Counted from the first letter of the stretch, positions 8,405-19,008 are shown. The stretch is DNA of 64,000 bases from Kordia sp039026955 (GCA_039026955.1 JBCCLH010000018.1:1-64000); one strand, 5' to 3'. The notes: generated by a model not told the origin, from the letters alone. Numbers and translations: made by a program.

Positions 8405-8607
8405 GTAAAAGCTTAACTGTTGATGCAAAAAGCTGTGCTTTCCTATGTCAAAGCTCACCCAACGAGGCTTTTACATCCCCTAAGTGTAGCTAAAAGCTAT
8501 CCTACCCCTATTAAAAAGGCACCCCAGCTTATCAAAAAAGCTACTATGAACTACCCTACGAGGTGCACAGATGCACCTTTTGGCTACCCCAAGTTAACCA
8601 AAAAGCT
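8405..8607. repeat. Degenerate tandem array, period about 21-22 bp
   Basis: About nine imperfect units of roughly AAAAAGCTACCCC plus 8-9 variable bases can be laid out. The AGCT cores fall at 8410, 8431, 8452, 8495, 8539 and 8604, with degenerate cores near 8517 (AGGC) and 8582 (GGCT). The spacings are 21, 21, 43, 44 and 65, close to multiples of 21.6. The stretch between 8366 and 8649 contains no convincing gene. Confidence 0.6.
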
Positions 8608-8640
8608 ACCCCAAACCTACCTTTTGGGTGGGTTTGGGGT
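8608..8640 (-). terminator. Strong hairpin terminator of the 8650-9168 gene
   Basis: A 14-bp stem (arms ACCCCAAACCTACC and its complement, one G-T pair) closes a 4-5 base loop. Read leftward it is followed by AGCTTTTTGG, giving a T5 tract. It begins 10 bases past the stop codon of the leftward gene. Confidence 0.7.
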
Positions 8641-8649
8641 GCTCTGTAC

Positions 8650-9168
8650 TTAAGCATTTGAGTCTTCGGCTGTGTCGGTTGGGGTTGTAGTCGGTTCCGT
8701 TCTGCTGCCACCTTGATTGGCAAAGCGTTCTTGTAAGCGTTGGTATATAGTTTCCACTCCTGGAATACCGCTATCGGTAGCCGCTTTGTACATACGATAC
8801 GCCATTAATGATGCCGCATACGCTTCCGAACCAGCAAGTATACGGGTGTCATTTATTTTCTCTGCCAACTCATCCATCATTAGTGAAATGGTATTTAGTT
8901 GCTGATATAGTTCATAATCTTTGCGCACTTCTTGAGGCTCTAAATAACTCGGTAGTATTTCAGGGGTATTCTCCATACTGCTAATAGCATCGTCTACAAA
9001 AAGCTTATTGCTTTTACTAATTTTAGGAAGCGTCATGCGTTCGTCAGGTGTTAAACCTATTAAAAAAGGTAATAAGGCTGTCAACTCGTCAATTTTGGTT
9101 CGTACACTCGCTAATGTTTCTTCCGTAATAGTAACAGACAATCTGTTATTTGTTAAATTTCTACTCAT
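8650..9168 (-). CDS. Conserved Bacteroidota protein of unknown function
   Basis: This 172-residue cytoplasmic-looking protein has no signal peptide. Residues about 10-150 are helical, with an N-terminal hydrophobic element (LTALLPFLIGLTPDERMTLPK) followed by regularly spaced heptad-like helices. The last 20 residues are a Thr/Pro-rich low-complexity tail. From memory the LPFLIxLxPDERxxLPK pattern and overall length fit a widespread Bacteroidota family without assigned function. A strong terminator follows, and the downstream remnant at 8111-8365 may once have been its partner. Confidence 0.78.
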   Translation of the reverse strand: MSRNLTNNRLSVTITEETLASVRTKIDELTALLPFLIGLTPDERMTLPKISKSNKLFVDDAISSMENTPEILPSYLEPQEVRKDYELYQQLNTISLMMDELAEKINDTRILAGSEAYAASLMAYRMYKAATDSGIPGVETIYQRLQERFANQGGSRTEPTTTPTDTAEDSNA

Positions 9169-9222
9169 AGTATTATGTAATTTTTAATTTCAGTAAAAAT
9201 AAGTAAAATAGTACATTACTAC

Positions 9223-9441
9223 AATGTATTTATATCAGGAAAATTTGACTTATGGTACGGAAATGTAAATCAAGATACAATTGTACAATATTCAGGAACA
9301 AGTCCTGATACGCCAAAGATTCTATCAGAAATTCCAAACGACCCTAGAAACTTCTTGAATTTCCCAACCCATAGTGTGACAGGATATAATGCCAGCGATG
9401 CCAATATGGACACAAAGAACAATAGTAGATATTTATTTTAA
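9223..9441 (+). pseudogene. Fragment of the C-terminus of a giant LRR surface protein
   Basis: The frame from about 9234 reads SGKFDLWYGNVNQD, then QYSGTSPDTPKILSE and NFLNFPTHSVTGYNA. It closely matches the calcium-loop-like C-terminus of the LRR giants at 18475-18620 and 26580-26720. There is no start codon and no upstream LRR sequence, and homology stops at ANMD before a stop at 9441. This is a relic of another copy of the cassette. The rest of 9169-9641 holds only this fragment and the upstream repeat described next. Confidence 0.8.
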
Positions 9442-9460
9442 AATATTATAAATCAAACAC

Positions 9461-9540
9461 TTAAAAACCTGCACCCGCATTTGCCCCCGACGATTTTATG
9501 GTTTTCCTCATATTTTCTTGCACATTTGATTTGAAGTTTA
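9461..9540 (+). promoter_or_regulatory. Conserved upstream repeat of the LRR giants, copy 1
   Basis: This 80-base stretch, beginning TTAAAAACCTGCACCCG, lies about 100 bases upstream of the first LRR giant. It is nearly identical to 18928-19008 upstream of the second, whereas the sequence between each repeat and its ATG has diverged. The conservation suggests a shared promoter, leader or regulator site; no perfect TAnnTTTG box is obvious in it. It could also simply mark recent duplication. Confidence 0.6.
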
Positions 9541-9641
9541 AATAGAGATTCAAAATAAGGGATCTCATGAAAAAATCAAATCTGAATCGTTACACAAAAC
9601 GATTCGCGCATACGCTACATACATAACTAACCATAATAAAT

Positions 9642-12600
9642 ATGAAAAAAAAACTACTATTAACCGTATTGTTAGGGATCACTTTCAATTTGTTCGCTGC
9701 AAAGAATCCTGCAAGTACTGTGGATACTTCAATTTCCATAGTTGAATTACTGCCACCATCAATCACTTCACAACCAGAAGGAGGAACTATTTATGTAGGC
9801 GAAAGTATCGATATTAGCATTACTGCTACAGATTACACAATCATTCAATGGGAATCTTCTATAAATAACGGAAGTTCATGGAATACGATTAGTGACAATG
9901 CTACCTTTTCAGGAAGTTCCACTACAACACTCACGTTTACGCCAGATTCAGAACTTACTACAGGTATTTTATTGAGGGCGATCTTGACTGACGCTAGTAA
10001 TGATACCTTGATTTCTAGTGAAGCTTTAGTGATTGTAGCCAACTACACACAAATTCCAGATCCCAACTTTGAAGCGCGATTAGAAGCCTTGGGATACGAT
10101 GATATTTCAGGTGATGGACAAGTACCCACAAGTCTTATTCGAAATGTAACAAGTTTGAATGTGGACGCACAAAATATTTCAGACCTTACCGGAATTGAAG
10201 CGTTTACCAGACTTGACGAACTCCGTGCAGATAATAACAATTTAACGAATCCTGATTTTAGTCAAAATAAGGTATTAAGAAGGCTCTTTTTACGTAACAA
10301 TAACATTACTGTTTTTGATTTGACTGCCAATACTAACATCCAACGTTTACTTGTAGAAGGTAATGGTATGACCGACTTAAATCTTACGGGAGTGACCAAT
10401 TTGGATAATCTTTTTGCTGCTGGAAATAACTTAACAGAAATAGATTTAAGCACCAATATTCGGTTAAAAGTTGTCGGATTAGGGACAAACAATTTATCGC
10501 GTGTTGATATCCGAAATGGGAACAATACAAACATTACCATTATGCAACTAACCAACAATCCAAACTTATATTGTGTTGAAGTAGATGATGCTGCATATAG
10601 TACAACCAATTGGACGAATATTGATGCACAAACTGGGTTTTCAGAAGTGGATTGTTATGTATCCATACCTGATGCTAATTTTGAAGCAGCGTTGCATACT
10701 TTAGGATACGACGATATTTCTGGCGATGGACAAGTCCCTGTAAGTCTTATTGAAACCGTAACAAGTTTAAGTATTGGTTCTTCTGGGATCTCTGATTTAA
10801 CAGGAATTGCCAATTTTACCGCTTTAGAAACCTTACTTGCCAATAACAATAGCATTAGCACAGCAGACTTAAGTAGTAATGCAAATTTGATCACGGTTAG
10901 CTTGCGAAACAACGGATTAACTTCTTTAGATGTTACAGGGTCGCCAAACTTGGGGCTCATTTTGGTAGAAACCAACAATCTTACCAGCATCGATGTCACT
11001 AATAATCCACTATTAACACGTCTTTGGGCGCAAAATAACAGTCTCAATGCCTTAGATGTGAGCAACAATACTATCCTTCGTGCTATCGGAGCTACTAATA
11101 GCAATCTTTCAAGCTTAGATGTTTCTAATATTCCAACATTGGAGCAATTGTATGTAGAAGGTAATAATTTAACGGAATTGGATGTAAGCAACAATCCTGC
11201 ACTTGTCATTTTGGGCGCTAGCAGCAACAATCTGTCTAGTTTGAACATGCAAAATGGAAACAATACGAATGTGACTAATTTTACTGCCGGAAACAATCCA
11301 AACCTAAATTGTATTTTCGTAGATGATGTAGCTTACAGTGCCACCAACTGGACCAATATTGATGCACAAACTAGCTTTAGCGAAACATATTGTCGTTACA
11401 CACAAATTCCAGATTTGGCTTTTGAGGATGCACTTGCTGCTTATGATGATGTGGCTGGCGACGGACAAGTACCAACCGAACTTATTGAAGGCATTACTAG
11501 CTTAGATGTCGGTTCAGAAGGTATTAATGATATGACAGGTATTGAAGATTTTGTAGCCTTACAAACCTTAACTGCTGGTGACAATCAGTTCTCGTCTATA
11601 AATTTGAGTACCTTGACGCAGTTGACTGAATTGAATCTTCAAGGCTCCGATGTATCTTCTATCGACGTAAGTAGTAATACATTACTTACCATCTTGAATC
11701 TTGAAGAAACGCAATTAACCACAGTAGATGTTAGTGCTAATGAACTACTCGAAGAATTGGATCTAAAAGATATTGGCATGTTAACCAGTATTACGTTTGG
11801 GAACAACACTGCCTTACGAATACTAGATGCCAGCTTTAATGATATTACGAGTTTAGATCTATCTGCGTTAACAGCTTTAGAACAAATTTTAGTGAACAGT
11901 AATGAACTTACAGCGCTGAACATTAAAAATGGAAATAATACAAGTATTACTACATTTAACGCTTCTAGCAATGCTAATTTGAGCTGCATTTTTGTAGATG
12001 ATGTTGCATACGCCACTACAAACTTTACCAACATAGATGCGACCACTACTTTTTCAGATACCGACTATTGCCGTTACACAGCAATTCCAGATGCTAATTT
12101 TGAAGCAAGATTAGAAGCTTTGGGTTATGATGATATTGCTAGCGATGGACAAGTACCGACTGCCTTGATTGAAGTAGTCACAGACCTAAATATAACTTCG
12201 CAATCAATAGCTGACCTTACGGGAATTGAAGACTTTACGTCACTTGAAAACTTAAATGCTAGGTTTAATGCATTGAGTTCAATAAACCTAAGCGCCAACT
12301 TGAATCTAATAGTAGTAAACCTGGCAAATAACAATCTTACAAACATAGATCTCTCAAGTAATGCAAATTTAGAACAGCTTAATCTTTCAAATAACACAAA
12401 TCTACCAAGTTTAGACATCTCAGCGAATACAAGTATTTTTCAATTAACCATCGATGGAACTTCAGCATTAACAACTATAAACTTCGGTACAAATCCCTTT
12501 ATGACTACCTTAAGTGCGCGGAATTCAGGTTTTACAAGCTTAGATTTAAGTCCACTACCTAATTTGGTCGTCCTAAATTTAAATAATAGTCTACTTACCA

Positions 12601-15600
12601 CTTTAGATCTTTCTGCCAACGGTTCCTTAAGAGAAGTGTACCTGAATAGCACAACGATTGAAAATCTCAATCTTCAAAACGGAAATAACGCGGACATCTT
12701 TGTCATCAATCTACAAAACAACCCTAACTTATTTTGTGTTTTGGTAGATGATATAGTATTTACAAATGACTGGACACTTGTAGACGCGCAAACCAGTTTC
12801 TCTGACACCTTTTGCCGCTATACACAAATTCCAGATGCTACTTTTGAAGCACAACTCGAAGCTTTAGGGTATGATGATATTTCGGGTGATGGACAAGTAC
12901 CAACCGAATTGATTGAAGTCGTAACTACACTAGATGTTGGCGGGAACAATATTGCTGATTTCAGTGGTATTGAGGATTTTGTAGCGCTCACTTCTTTGAA
13001 TGTAGCAAACAACAGTGCAATCACGCTGGATATATCCAACTTAACAGCACTACAAATACTACACACAGATGCAAATAATCTAACAAGTCTGGATGTTAGC
13101 AATAACACGGACTTAGTTGAACTGTATTGCTCTTTTAATTCAGGAATTTCAGCGATAGATATATCCAACAACACCTTATTAGAGATCGCACACATCAGTC
13201 AAAACAGTATTTCAACTATGGATGTAAGCAACAATACCTTACTTACTGAGTTGAGACTTAGAAATAATAATTTGACAAGCTTAGATATCACAAATAATAC
13301 TGCACTTGAATTTTTATATATTGATGGGAATTCAGGAATAACAAGTTTAGACGTAACTGCAAATACCGCTTTACTATATCTGAACGCCAATGATTGTGGT
13401 TTAACTACCATAACTGGGTACGAAGCTACAGCTTTACAATTTCTGTATCTCGCAAATAATAACTTAACAAGCTTAGATTTATCAAATAATGGATTGCTTG
13501 AGATCATTGACATTAGAAACAATCAACTGATCAATCTAAATATAAAAAATGGGAATAACACCGCCATTGGTACTTTGCTAGTCATAGATAATCCTGACTT
13601 AAACTGTATCCTTGTGGATGATGTAGCATATAGCAACACGAATTGGAATTTTATAGATGCACAAACCAGCTTTAGCGACACCTTCTGCCGTTATACTTCC
13701 ATTCCAGATACCAATTTTGAAGCTGCGCTAGAAGCCTTGGGCTATGATGATATTTCCGCAGACGGACAAGTCCCAACTGCACTGATTGAAAGCATTACCT
13801 CATTAAATATTAGCAATCAAAACATAGGCGATTTTACAGGAATTCAGGAATTTACGGCTATGCGTCAACTCTATGTAAGTAATAATGTGATGAGTTCGAT
13901 TGAAGTAAGTGCGATGACAGACTTGCTGGTTTTGGAAATGATTGGTTGTACAAATGTAGCTAGCTTGGATGTGAGTGCAAATACAGCACTTCTTCTTCTG
14001 TCTATTGAAAACAATACAGCATTGACCAGTTTAGACATAAGCACAAATGTTCAACTTGAAGCATTATATGCCAACGGTGCTAGTCTGTCTACATTAATTA
14101 CAGGGGCAAATACATTACTTGGAGAAATTGAAGTTTCAAATAACGATCTAACTGAATTGGACTTATCAAATCTTCCAGCACTCTATTCTGTTGATGTATC
14201 TCAAAACGACCTCACCTCTTTCGACATACGAAATGGCAATAATAACAACTTAACTGACTTTAATGCCTTAGGCAACAATAATTTAGAATGTATGTTTGTA
14301 GACGATGCAACTGCATTTCTCAATGCTTGGTCAAGCCGTATTGAGTCAAATACCACTTTGAGTGAAACCTATTGCCGTTACACAGCCATTCCAGATACCA
14401 CTTTTGAAGCTGTACTAGAAGGGTTAGGCTATGACGATATTTCTGGAGATGGACAAGTACCTACGGCATTAATAGAAAACATAACGCTGTTAAACGTCAG
14501 TGATAATGGTATAAGTGATTTAACAGGAATTGAAGATTTTGTAGCATTGGAGACCTTGTATGCTGGAGATAATTTAGTAACTGCTTTGGATGTTTCTAAT
14601 TTAACTGAATTAAAATCATTGCGAGTTGCGTATAATCAATTAACTTCTTTAGACCTAAGTTTAAATACACAGTTGGAGGATTTGAATGTAAGTTTCAATA
14701 ATCTATCTACATTAAATATTAGAAATAGCAATAATAGCGATATCAGTCAATTCAGTACAGTAAATAATCCAAATTTAACCTGCATACTTGTAGATAATAT
14801 CGCTTTTGCTGTAGCAAACTTTACCAATATTGATCCGCAAACAAGCTTTAGCGAAACTTTCTGTCTTTATACCGCCATTCCAGATGCGAATTTTGAAGCA
14901 CGATTAGAAGCGTTGGGCTATGATGATATTTCAGGCGACGGACAAGTGCCTACGGAATTGATTGAAACAGTCACCACACTTGGGTTAACCAACCTAAACA
15001 TTAGTGATGCCACAGGAATTCAGGATTTTACAGCATTGAGAACCTTGCGTATCAATACAAATAACTTGACGGCAATTGATGTCACAAATAATATAAATTT
15101 AGAAACACTGTATCTTTCAAGCAATAACTTAACTGCTGTTGATCTAACAAACAATATAAACTTAGAAACGCTGTATCTTCACGATAACGAGCTAGCTACA
15201 GTTGATTTAAGTATGCTTGTCGTCTTAGAAGATCTTAGAATTTATAACAACCCATTAACCAGTTTAGATGTGTCTACCAATACGCTATTAACAAGTATAG
15301 ACGCTGCAGATACTAATCTTGAAACTATCAGTCTTTCTAACAACACACTACTGGAAGATGTCCAATTGTACGATTGTGCTGCGCTTACGACAGTAGATGT
15401 GTCAGGACTAGCTCTTTTAAGAAATTTGTATTTGAATGACACTAATGTAGAGGCACTTGATCTAAGTAGCAATACGGCACTTAGCTACTTGGGTATTGAT
15501 GGCAATACGGCGATCACTAGTTTGGACTTGACTAATAATAATGCAATCTCAAGTTTGGATACAGATGATTGTACGGCACTTTCTAGCATTACTTTTGGTT

Positions 15601-18600
15601 CGAATACTGGATTAGGTCGTGTAGACCTTACCAATACCGCCTTAACTTCGTTAGATGTGAGCAGCTTGACGAATTTACGAGAGCTAACTATTCAAAATAC
15701 ATTTATTGAAACCTTAGACTTGTCTACGAATCAAGCCTTAGAAGAATTAGATGCTTCCAATGCCAACTTGAATTTGCTTTTTATTCAAAATGGAAACAAT
15801 ACAAATATTGTAAGTTTTGACACCACCAACAATCCGAACCTAACCTGTATTTTGGTAGATAATGCTACGTACAGTACGACCAACTGGACAAATATAGACA
15901 ACCAGACAAATTTCTCAGACATTTTTTGTCGTTACACAGCCATTCCTGATCCTACTTTTGAAGCAGTATTAGAATCCTTAGGATATGATGATATGTCTGC
16001 CGACGGACAAGTTCCTACGCCATTAATTGAAGTAGTCACTTCATTGGATTTAACATTACTAAACATTCAGGACATCACCGGAATTCAAGATTTTATTGCG
16101 TTGGAATCCTTAGTATTGGCATATACCAACGTAGTAGACGTAGATGTAAGTAGCTTGCAAAATTTACAAACTTTGAATGTGTCGAATACGAGTACATTAA
16201 CTTCGTTAAATGTGTCTGGTGCAACGGCACTAAACGATTTGCAAGTCTATAACAATCCGTCACTAACAGGAACTTTAGATGTAAGCCCCAATCTAAATCT
16301 TCAAATTCTAAACATTTACAACACAGGTATAAGTGCTTTAGATATCCGAAATGGAAACAATACAGCCATTATGGTTTTTGATGCCACAGGAAACGCAAAT
16401 TTAAACTGTATTCTGGTGGATGATGCAGCATTTAGTACCACCAACTGGACTCAGATTGATGCAGGTACTACATTTAATGAATTTGATTGTATAGTACCAG
16501 AAATCGCCTGTCCAGCCGACATCACTGTTGATAACGAAGCTGGCATCTGTGGCGGAAATATCACAATTCCTCTTCCTGTAATCACGGATAATGTTGTTTG
16601 TATACAAAGTGATGATTTAGAAGCCTATTCAGAAGGACTGCTTTTAGGACAAGGCGGCGATTGGGATACATGGAATCCAAATACAATTTCAGAAAGTGGA
16701 AATATTACTACAGAACAAGCTCGAAGCGGCTCCAAAAGTTTAAAAATAGAAGGAGTGCCAGATGGAGGACCACAAGACATGGCATTCAATTTGGGCAATC
16801 GCGATTTTGGAGCGTATGAGTTAACCTATCATTTGTACGTCCCAGCAGGAAATACAGCATATTCTAACATGCAAAAAACAGAGAATGCAGGACAGGAATA
16901 TGCAAGTCAATTATTCTTTCGTTCTGATGGCACAGGGCGCTATGATAATAGTGGACCTACGGTTGATTTTAACTACCCGCAAGATACGTGGTTTGAAATG
17001 AAAGTGTTAATTAACATTGATGCTGATTACAGTGAAGTCTTTGTGGATGGTACGTTGATTTCCAGTCATCCATTCTCTGATACAACAGGCAGTTCAGGTG
17101 GATTAAACACCTTGGGATCTGTTACGTTTTATCCGCTTACAGCATCTAGTGATGTAAATACGGATGCAACTCCTCTTTTCTATGTAGACGATCTAAGTTT
17201 GTGTGCTGTTGCTGTCAATGATATGACTAACAATACGGATGCTTCCAATTTCTATCCGCTAGGAACTACAGATGTGGTTTGGCGTTATACGGATGAAGGT
17301 CAAAATATAGCTACATGTACACAAACGGTGACGGTAAATGATGTGGAGGCACCAGAGATAGTGAGTTGTACGGAGGACATCATAACCTGTGAGACTACCG
17401 TAAATTATGAAGTACCTTTAGTTATAGACATTTGCGAAACTCCAACACCTGAAAATATAGAAGGTTTTGCATATATTGGTTCATATAATAATAAGCTCTA
17501 TTATTTATCAGATGATAGTATCCCTGTGACGGAAGCCTTTACCAATGCTGAGGCACTCAATGGTTTTGTGGCAACTATTACTTCAGAAGAAGATCTAAAT
17601 TGGCTCCGTCAAGCTGTAACAGATGCTGGACAAGGTACCGTATTAATTGGCTACAGAGAAGCGAATGTGAATGGTACATTTGAATGGCATAGTGGAAGTA
17701 GCGCTACCTATACAAATTGGAGAACAGGTCAACCTGATGATAATGGGGCGAGTGATAATTATGTACAAATGTGGGGGAATGGAGAATGGAACGATATCTC
17801 ATCTACATCCTCTAGAAGATATGTCATAGAAATCTCAGCTTTCCCAATGACGCAAATCGCTGGATTGCCGAGCGGAAGCGAATTTCCTATTGGCACAACC
17901 ACAAATATTTTTGAAGCAACTGATGCTGCAGGAAATACAGTTACTTGTAGTTTTGATGTAACGGTTGAAGCTATCTGTAACACCGATTTCTCATTGGAGC
18001 TAGATGTCTTTTTACAAGGTGCCGCACTCAATCCGAATACAGGCGAAGAAGAGTTGATGCGTGACGATTTACGCAAAGGCGGATTCATTCCAACGCGAAG
18101 TCCATACAGCGATATGCTTACCTGCGATGCTACCGTATTTGACGTATCAGGAAATGATGCCATTGTCGATTGGATTTGGATAGAATTACGAGATGCTGCA
18201 GACAATACCATTGTTTCCTATGCACAATCTGCCCTACTCCAACGCGACGGTGATGTGGTAGACATAGACGGAATCTCTCCACTAGATTTTTCAACGACTG
18301 AAGATAGGTATTATGTGGCTTTACATCATAGAAACCATTTGGGAATCATGAGTACCAATGCCATTATGTTTACAACAGGCACCACGACGAATGTAAACTT
18401 TAAAGACAATAACGAAACTTTTGGAAGCAATTCACAAACAGATTCAGGAATGTCAGGAGTATTTGGCTTATGGTGTGGAAATGTCAATCAAGATTTAGTC
18501 ATACAATATTCAGGAACAAGTCCAGATACACCAGACATTCTATCAGAAATCCTAAACGACGCTGGAAACTTCTTGAATTTCCCAACCTATAGTGTGACAG

Positions 18601-18779
18601 GATATAATGCCAAAGATGCCAATATGGACGGCGTCATTCAATACTCAGGAACCAATCCGGATACGCCATTCATCTTACAAAATGTACTAGCGCATCCAGG
18701 AAATTTCTTAAACTTTAGCACCTTTCAAATTCAAGAACAGTTACCAGAAAATTTCAATTTACTAAGGAATAACTTCTAA
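9642..18779 (+). CDS. Giant secreted LRR/HYR/C-type lectin surface protein (3045 aa)
   Basis: A signal peptide (MKKKLLLTVLLGITFNLFAA) leads into an Ig-like domain (about 35-130). Nine modules of 163-355 residues follow (about 135-2283), each opening with an IPDxxFE...YDDISGDGQVPT cap, running through LRRs of about 21 residues (LTSLDVSNNTxLxxL) and closing with a NGNNT...CxxVDD...NW segment. From about 2287 an HYR domain is interrupted by a concanavalin/LamG-like domain (2324-2520). A second HYR holds a C-type lectin domain (2608-2736) with a QPD motif (2697-2699) and WND (2716-2718). The C-terminus has two tandem units of about 45 residues with Asp-rich loops (NVNQD, ANMDG). No standard T9SS sorting domain is visible. 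The protein is probably an adhesin; the ligand is unknown. Confidence 0.93.
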   Translation: MKKKLLLTVLLGITFNLFAAKNPASTVDTSISIVELLPPSITSQPEGGTIYVGESIDISITATDYTIIQWESSINNGSSWNTISDNATFSGSSTTTLTFTPDSELTTGILLRAILTDASNDTLISSEALVIVANYTQIPDPNFEARLEALGYDDISGDGQVPTSLIRNVTSLNVDAQNISDLTGIEAFTRLDELRADNNNLTNPDFSQNKVLRRLFLRNNNITVFDLTANTNIQRLLVEGNGMTDLNLTGVTNLDNLFAAGNNLTEIDLSTNIRLKVVGLGTNNLSRVDIRNGNNTNITIMQLTNNPNLYCVEVDDAAYSTTNWTNIDAQTGFSEVDCYVSIPDANFEAALHTLGYDDISGDGQVPVSLIETVTSLSIGSSGISDLTGIANFTALETLLANNNSISTADLSSNANLITVSLRNNGLTSLDVTGSPNLGLILVETNNLTSIDVTNNPLLTRLWAQNNSLNALDVSNNTILRAIGATNSNLSSLDVSNIPTLEQLYVEGNNLTELDVSNNPALVILGASSNNLSSLNMQNGNNTNVTNFTAGNNPNLNCIFVDDVAYSATNWTNIDAQTSFSETYCRYTQIPDLAFEDALAAYDDVAGDGQVPTELIEGITSLDVGSEGINDMTGIEDFVALQTLTAGDNQFSSINLSTLTQLTELNLQGSDVSSIDVSSNTLLTILNLEETQLTTVDVSANELLEELDLKDIGMLTSITFGNNTALRILDASFNDITSLDLSALTALEQILVNSNELTALNIKNGNNTSITTFNASSNANLSCIFVDDVAYATTNFTNIDATTTFSDTDYCRYTAIPDANFEARLEALGYDDIASDGQVPTALIEVVTDLNITSQSIADLTGIEDFTSLENLNARFNALSSINLSANLNLIVVNLANNNLTNIDLSSNANLEQLNLSNNTNLPSLDISANTSIFQLTIDGTSALTTINFGTNPFMTTLSARNSGFTSLDLSPLPNLVVLNLNNSLLTTLDLSANGSLREVYLNSTTIENLNLQNGNNADIFVINLQNNPNLFCVLVDDIVFTNDWTLVDAQTSFSDTFCRYTQIPDATFEAQLEALGYDDISGDGQVPTELIEVVTTLDVGGNNIADFSGIEDFVALTSLNVANNSAITLDISNLTALQILHTDANNLTSLDVSNNTDLVELYCSFNSGISAIDISNNTLLEIAHISQNSISTMDVSNNTLLTELRLRNNNLTSLDITNNTALEFLYIDGNSGITSLDVTANTALLYLNANDCGLTTITGYEATALQFLYLANNNLTSLDLSNNGLLEIIDIRNNQLINLNIKNGNNTAIGTLLVIDNPDLNCILVDDVAYSNTNWNFIDAQTSFSDTFCRYTSIPDTNFEAALEALGYDDISADGQVPTALIESITSLNISNQNIGDFTGIQEFTAMRQLYVSNNVMSSIEVSAMTDLLVLEMIGCTNVASLDVSANTALLLLSIENNTALTSLDISTNVQLEALYANGASLSTLITGANTLLGEIEVSNNDLTELDLSNLPALYSVDVSQNDLTSFDIRNGNNNNLTDFNALGNNNLECMFVDDATAFLNAWSSRIESNTTLSETYCRYTAIPDTTFEAVLEGLGYDDISGDGQVPTALIENITLLNVSDNGISDLTGIEDFVALETLYAGDNLVTALDVSNLTELKSLRVAYNQLTSLDLSLNTQLEDLNVSFNNLSTLNIRNSNNSDISQFSTVNNPNLTCILVDNIAFAVANFTNIDPQTSFSETFCLYTAIPDANFEARLEALGYDDISGDGQVPTELIETVTTLGLTNLNISDATGIQDFTALRTLRINTNNLTAIDVTNNINLETLYLSSNNLTAVDLTNNINLETLYLHDNELATVDLSMLVVLEDLRIYNNPLTSLDVSTNTLLTSIDAADTNLETISLSNNTLLEDVQLYDCAALTTVDVSGLALLRNLYLNDTNVEALDLSSNTALSYLGIDGNTAITSLDLTNNNAISSLDTDDCTALSSITFGSNTGLGRVDLTNTALTSLDVSSLTNLRELTIQNTFIETLDLSTNQALEELDASNANLNLLFIQNGNNTNIVSFDTTNNPNLTCILVDNATYSTTNWTNIDNQTNFSDIFCRYTAIPDPTFEAVLESLGYDDMSADGQVPTPLIEVVTSLDLTLLNIQDITGIQDFIALESLVLAYTNVVDVDVSSLQNLQTLNVSNTSTLTSLNVSGATALNDLQVYNNPSLTGTLDVSPNLNLQILNIYNTGISALDIRNGNNTAIMVFDATGNANLNCILVDDAAFSTTNWTQIDAGTTFNEFDCIVPEIACPADITVDNEAGICGGNITIPLPVITDNVVCIQSDDLEAYSEGLLLGQGGDWDTWNPNTISESGNITTEQARSGSKSLKIEGVPDGGPQDMAFNLGNRDFGAYELTYHLYVPAGNTAYSNMQKTENAGQEYASQLFFRSDGTGRYDNSGPTVDFNYPQDTWFEMKVLINIDADYSEVFVDGTLISSHPFSDTTGSSGGLNTLGSVTFYPLTASSDVNTDATPLFYVDDLSLCAVAVNDMTNNTDASNFYPLGTTDVVWRYTDEGQNIATCTQTVTVNDVEAPEIVSCTEDIITCETTVNYEVPLVIDICETPTPENIEGFAYIGSYNNKLYYLSDDSIPVTEAFTNAEALNGFVATITSEEDLNWLRQAVTDAGQGTVLIGYREANVNGTFEWHSGSSATYTNWRTGQPDDNGASDNYVQMWGNGEWNDISSTSSRRYVIEISAFPMTQIAGLPSGSEFPIGTTTNIFEATDAAGNTVTCSFDVTVEAICNTDFSLELDVFLQGAALNPNTGEEELMRDDLRKGGFIPTRSPYSDMLTCDATVFDVSGNDAIVDWIWIELRDAADNTIVSYAQSALLQRDGDVVDIDGISPLDFSTTEDRYYVALHHRNHLGIMSTNAIMFTTGTTTNVNFKDNNETFGSNSQTDSGMSGVFGLWCGNVNQDLVIQYSGTSPDTPDILSEILNDAGNFLNFPTYSVTGYNAKDANMDGVIQYSGTNPDTPFILQNVLAHPGNFLNFSTFQIQEQLPENFNLLRNNF
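10044..16491. repeat. Nine LRR modules of the first giant
   Basis: Modules start at 10044, 10656, 11397, 12075, 12819, 13692, 14379, 14868 and 15933. Lengths run from 489 to 1065 bases and vary mainly in the number of LRR units between constant caps. The last ends near 16491. Confidence 0.88.
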
Positions 18780-18803
18780 CATAAAATCAAGTAAATAATA
18801 ACA

Positions 18804-18866
18804 ATGCAAAGCTACGGTTTCACCATCATCCTACCAGATGGTGTTACCGATAGTAGTAGCGCTTAG
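18804..18866 (+). pseudogene. Fragment of the small T9SS protein gene
   Basis: Twenty codons from ATG to TAG read MQSYGFTIILPDGVTDSSSA. The first 44 bases after the T of the ATG are identical to 27100-27143 inside the intact gene at 26933-27751, after which homology ends. It lies just after the first LRR giant, the same position the intact gene holds after the second. The rest of 18780-19093 holds the second upstream repeat and otherwise nothing clear. Confidence 0.8.
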
Positions 18867-18927
18867 AACGATACCTAAAGAGTTAAGTAATAATCTTAAA
18901 AAACTATAAACAACTACTAATCAATAA

Positions 18928-19008
18928 TTTAAAAACCTGCACCCGTATTTGCCCCCGACAATTTTATGGTGTTTCACATATTTTCTTGCACATTTGACTT
19001 GAAGTTTA
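18928..19008 (+). promoter_or_regulatory. Conserved upstream repeat of the LRR giants, copy 2
   Basis: This is the second copy of the repeat at 9461-9540. It is about 85 bases upstream of the ATG at 19094 and differs at only a few positions, including one extra A. It likely carries the promoter or a regulator site shared by both giants. Confidence 0.6.

Noticed and set aside
8420..8653. Rightward frame of 77 residues with heptad-like repeats
   Set aside because: It is the translation of the 21-22 bp tandem array, overlaps the terminator of the opposite gene, and has no family resemblance.
10655..11296. Long antisense open frames through the LRR giants (for example 213 residues leftward)
   Set aside because: They run opposite to the repeated LRR coding sequence, have no start context, no recognisable domains, and arise from the repeated codon pattern of the real gene.
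10044..16491. CRISPR array or DNA-level tandem repeats
   Set aside because: The repeats are protein-level LRR modules with varying length and no constant spacer pattern.
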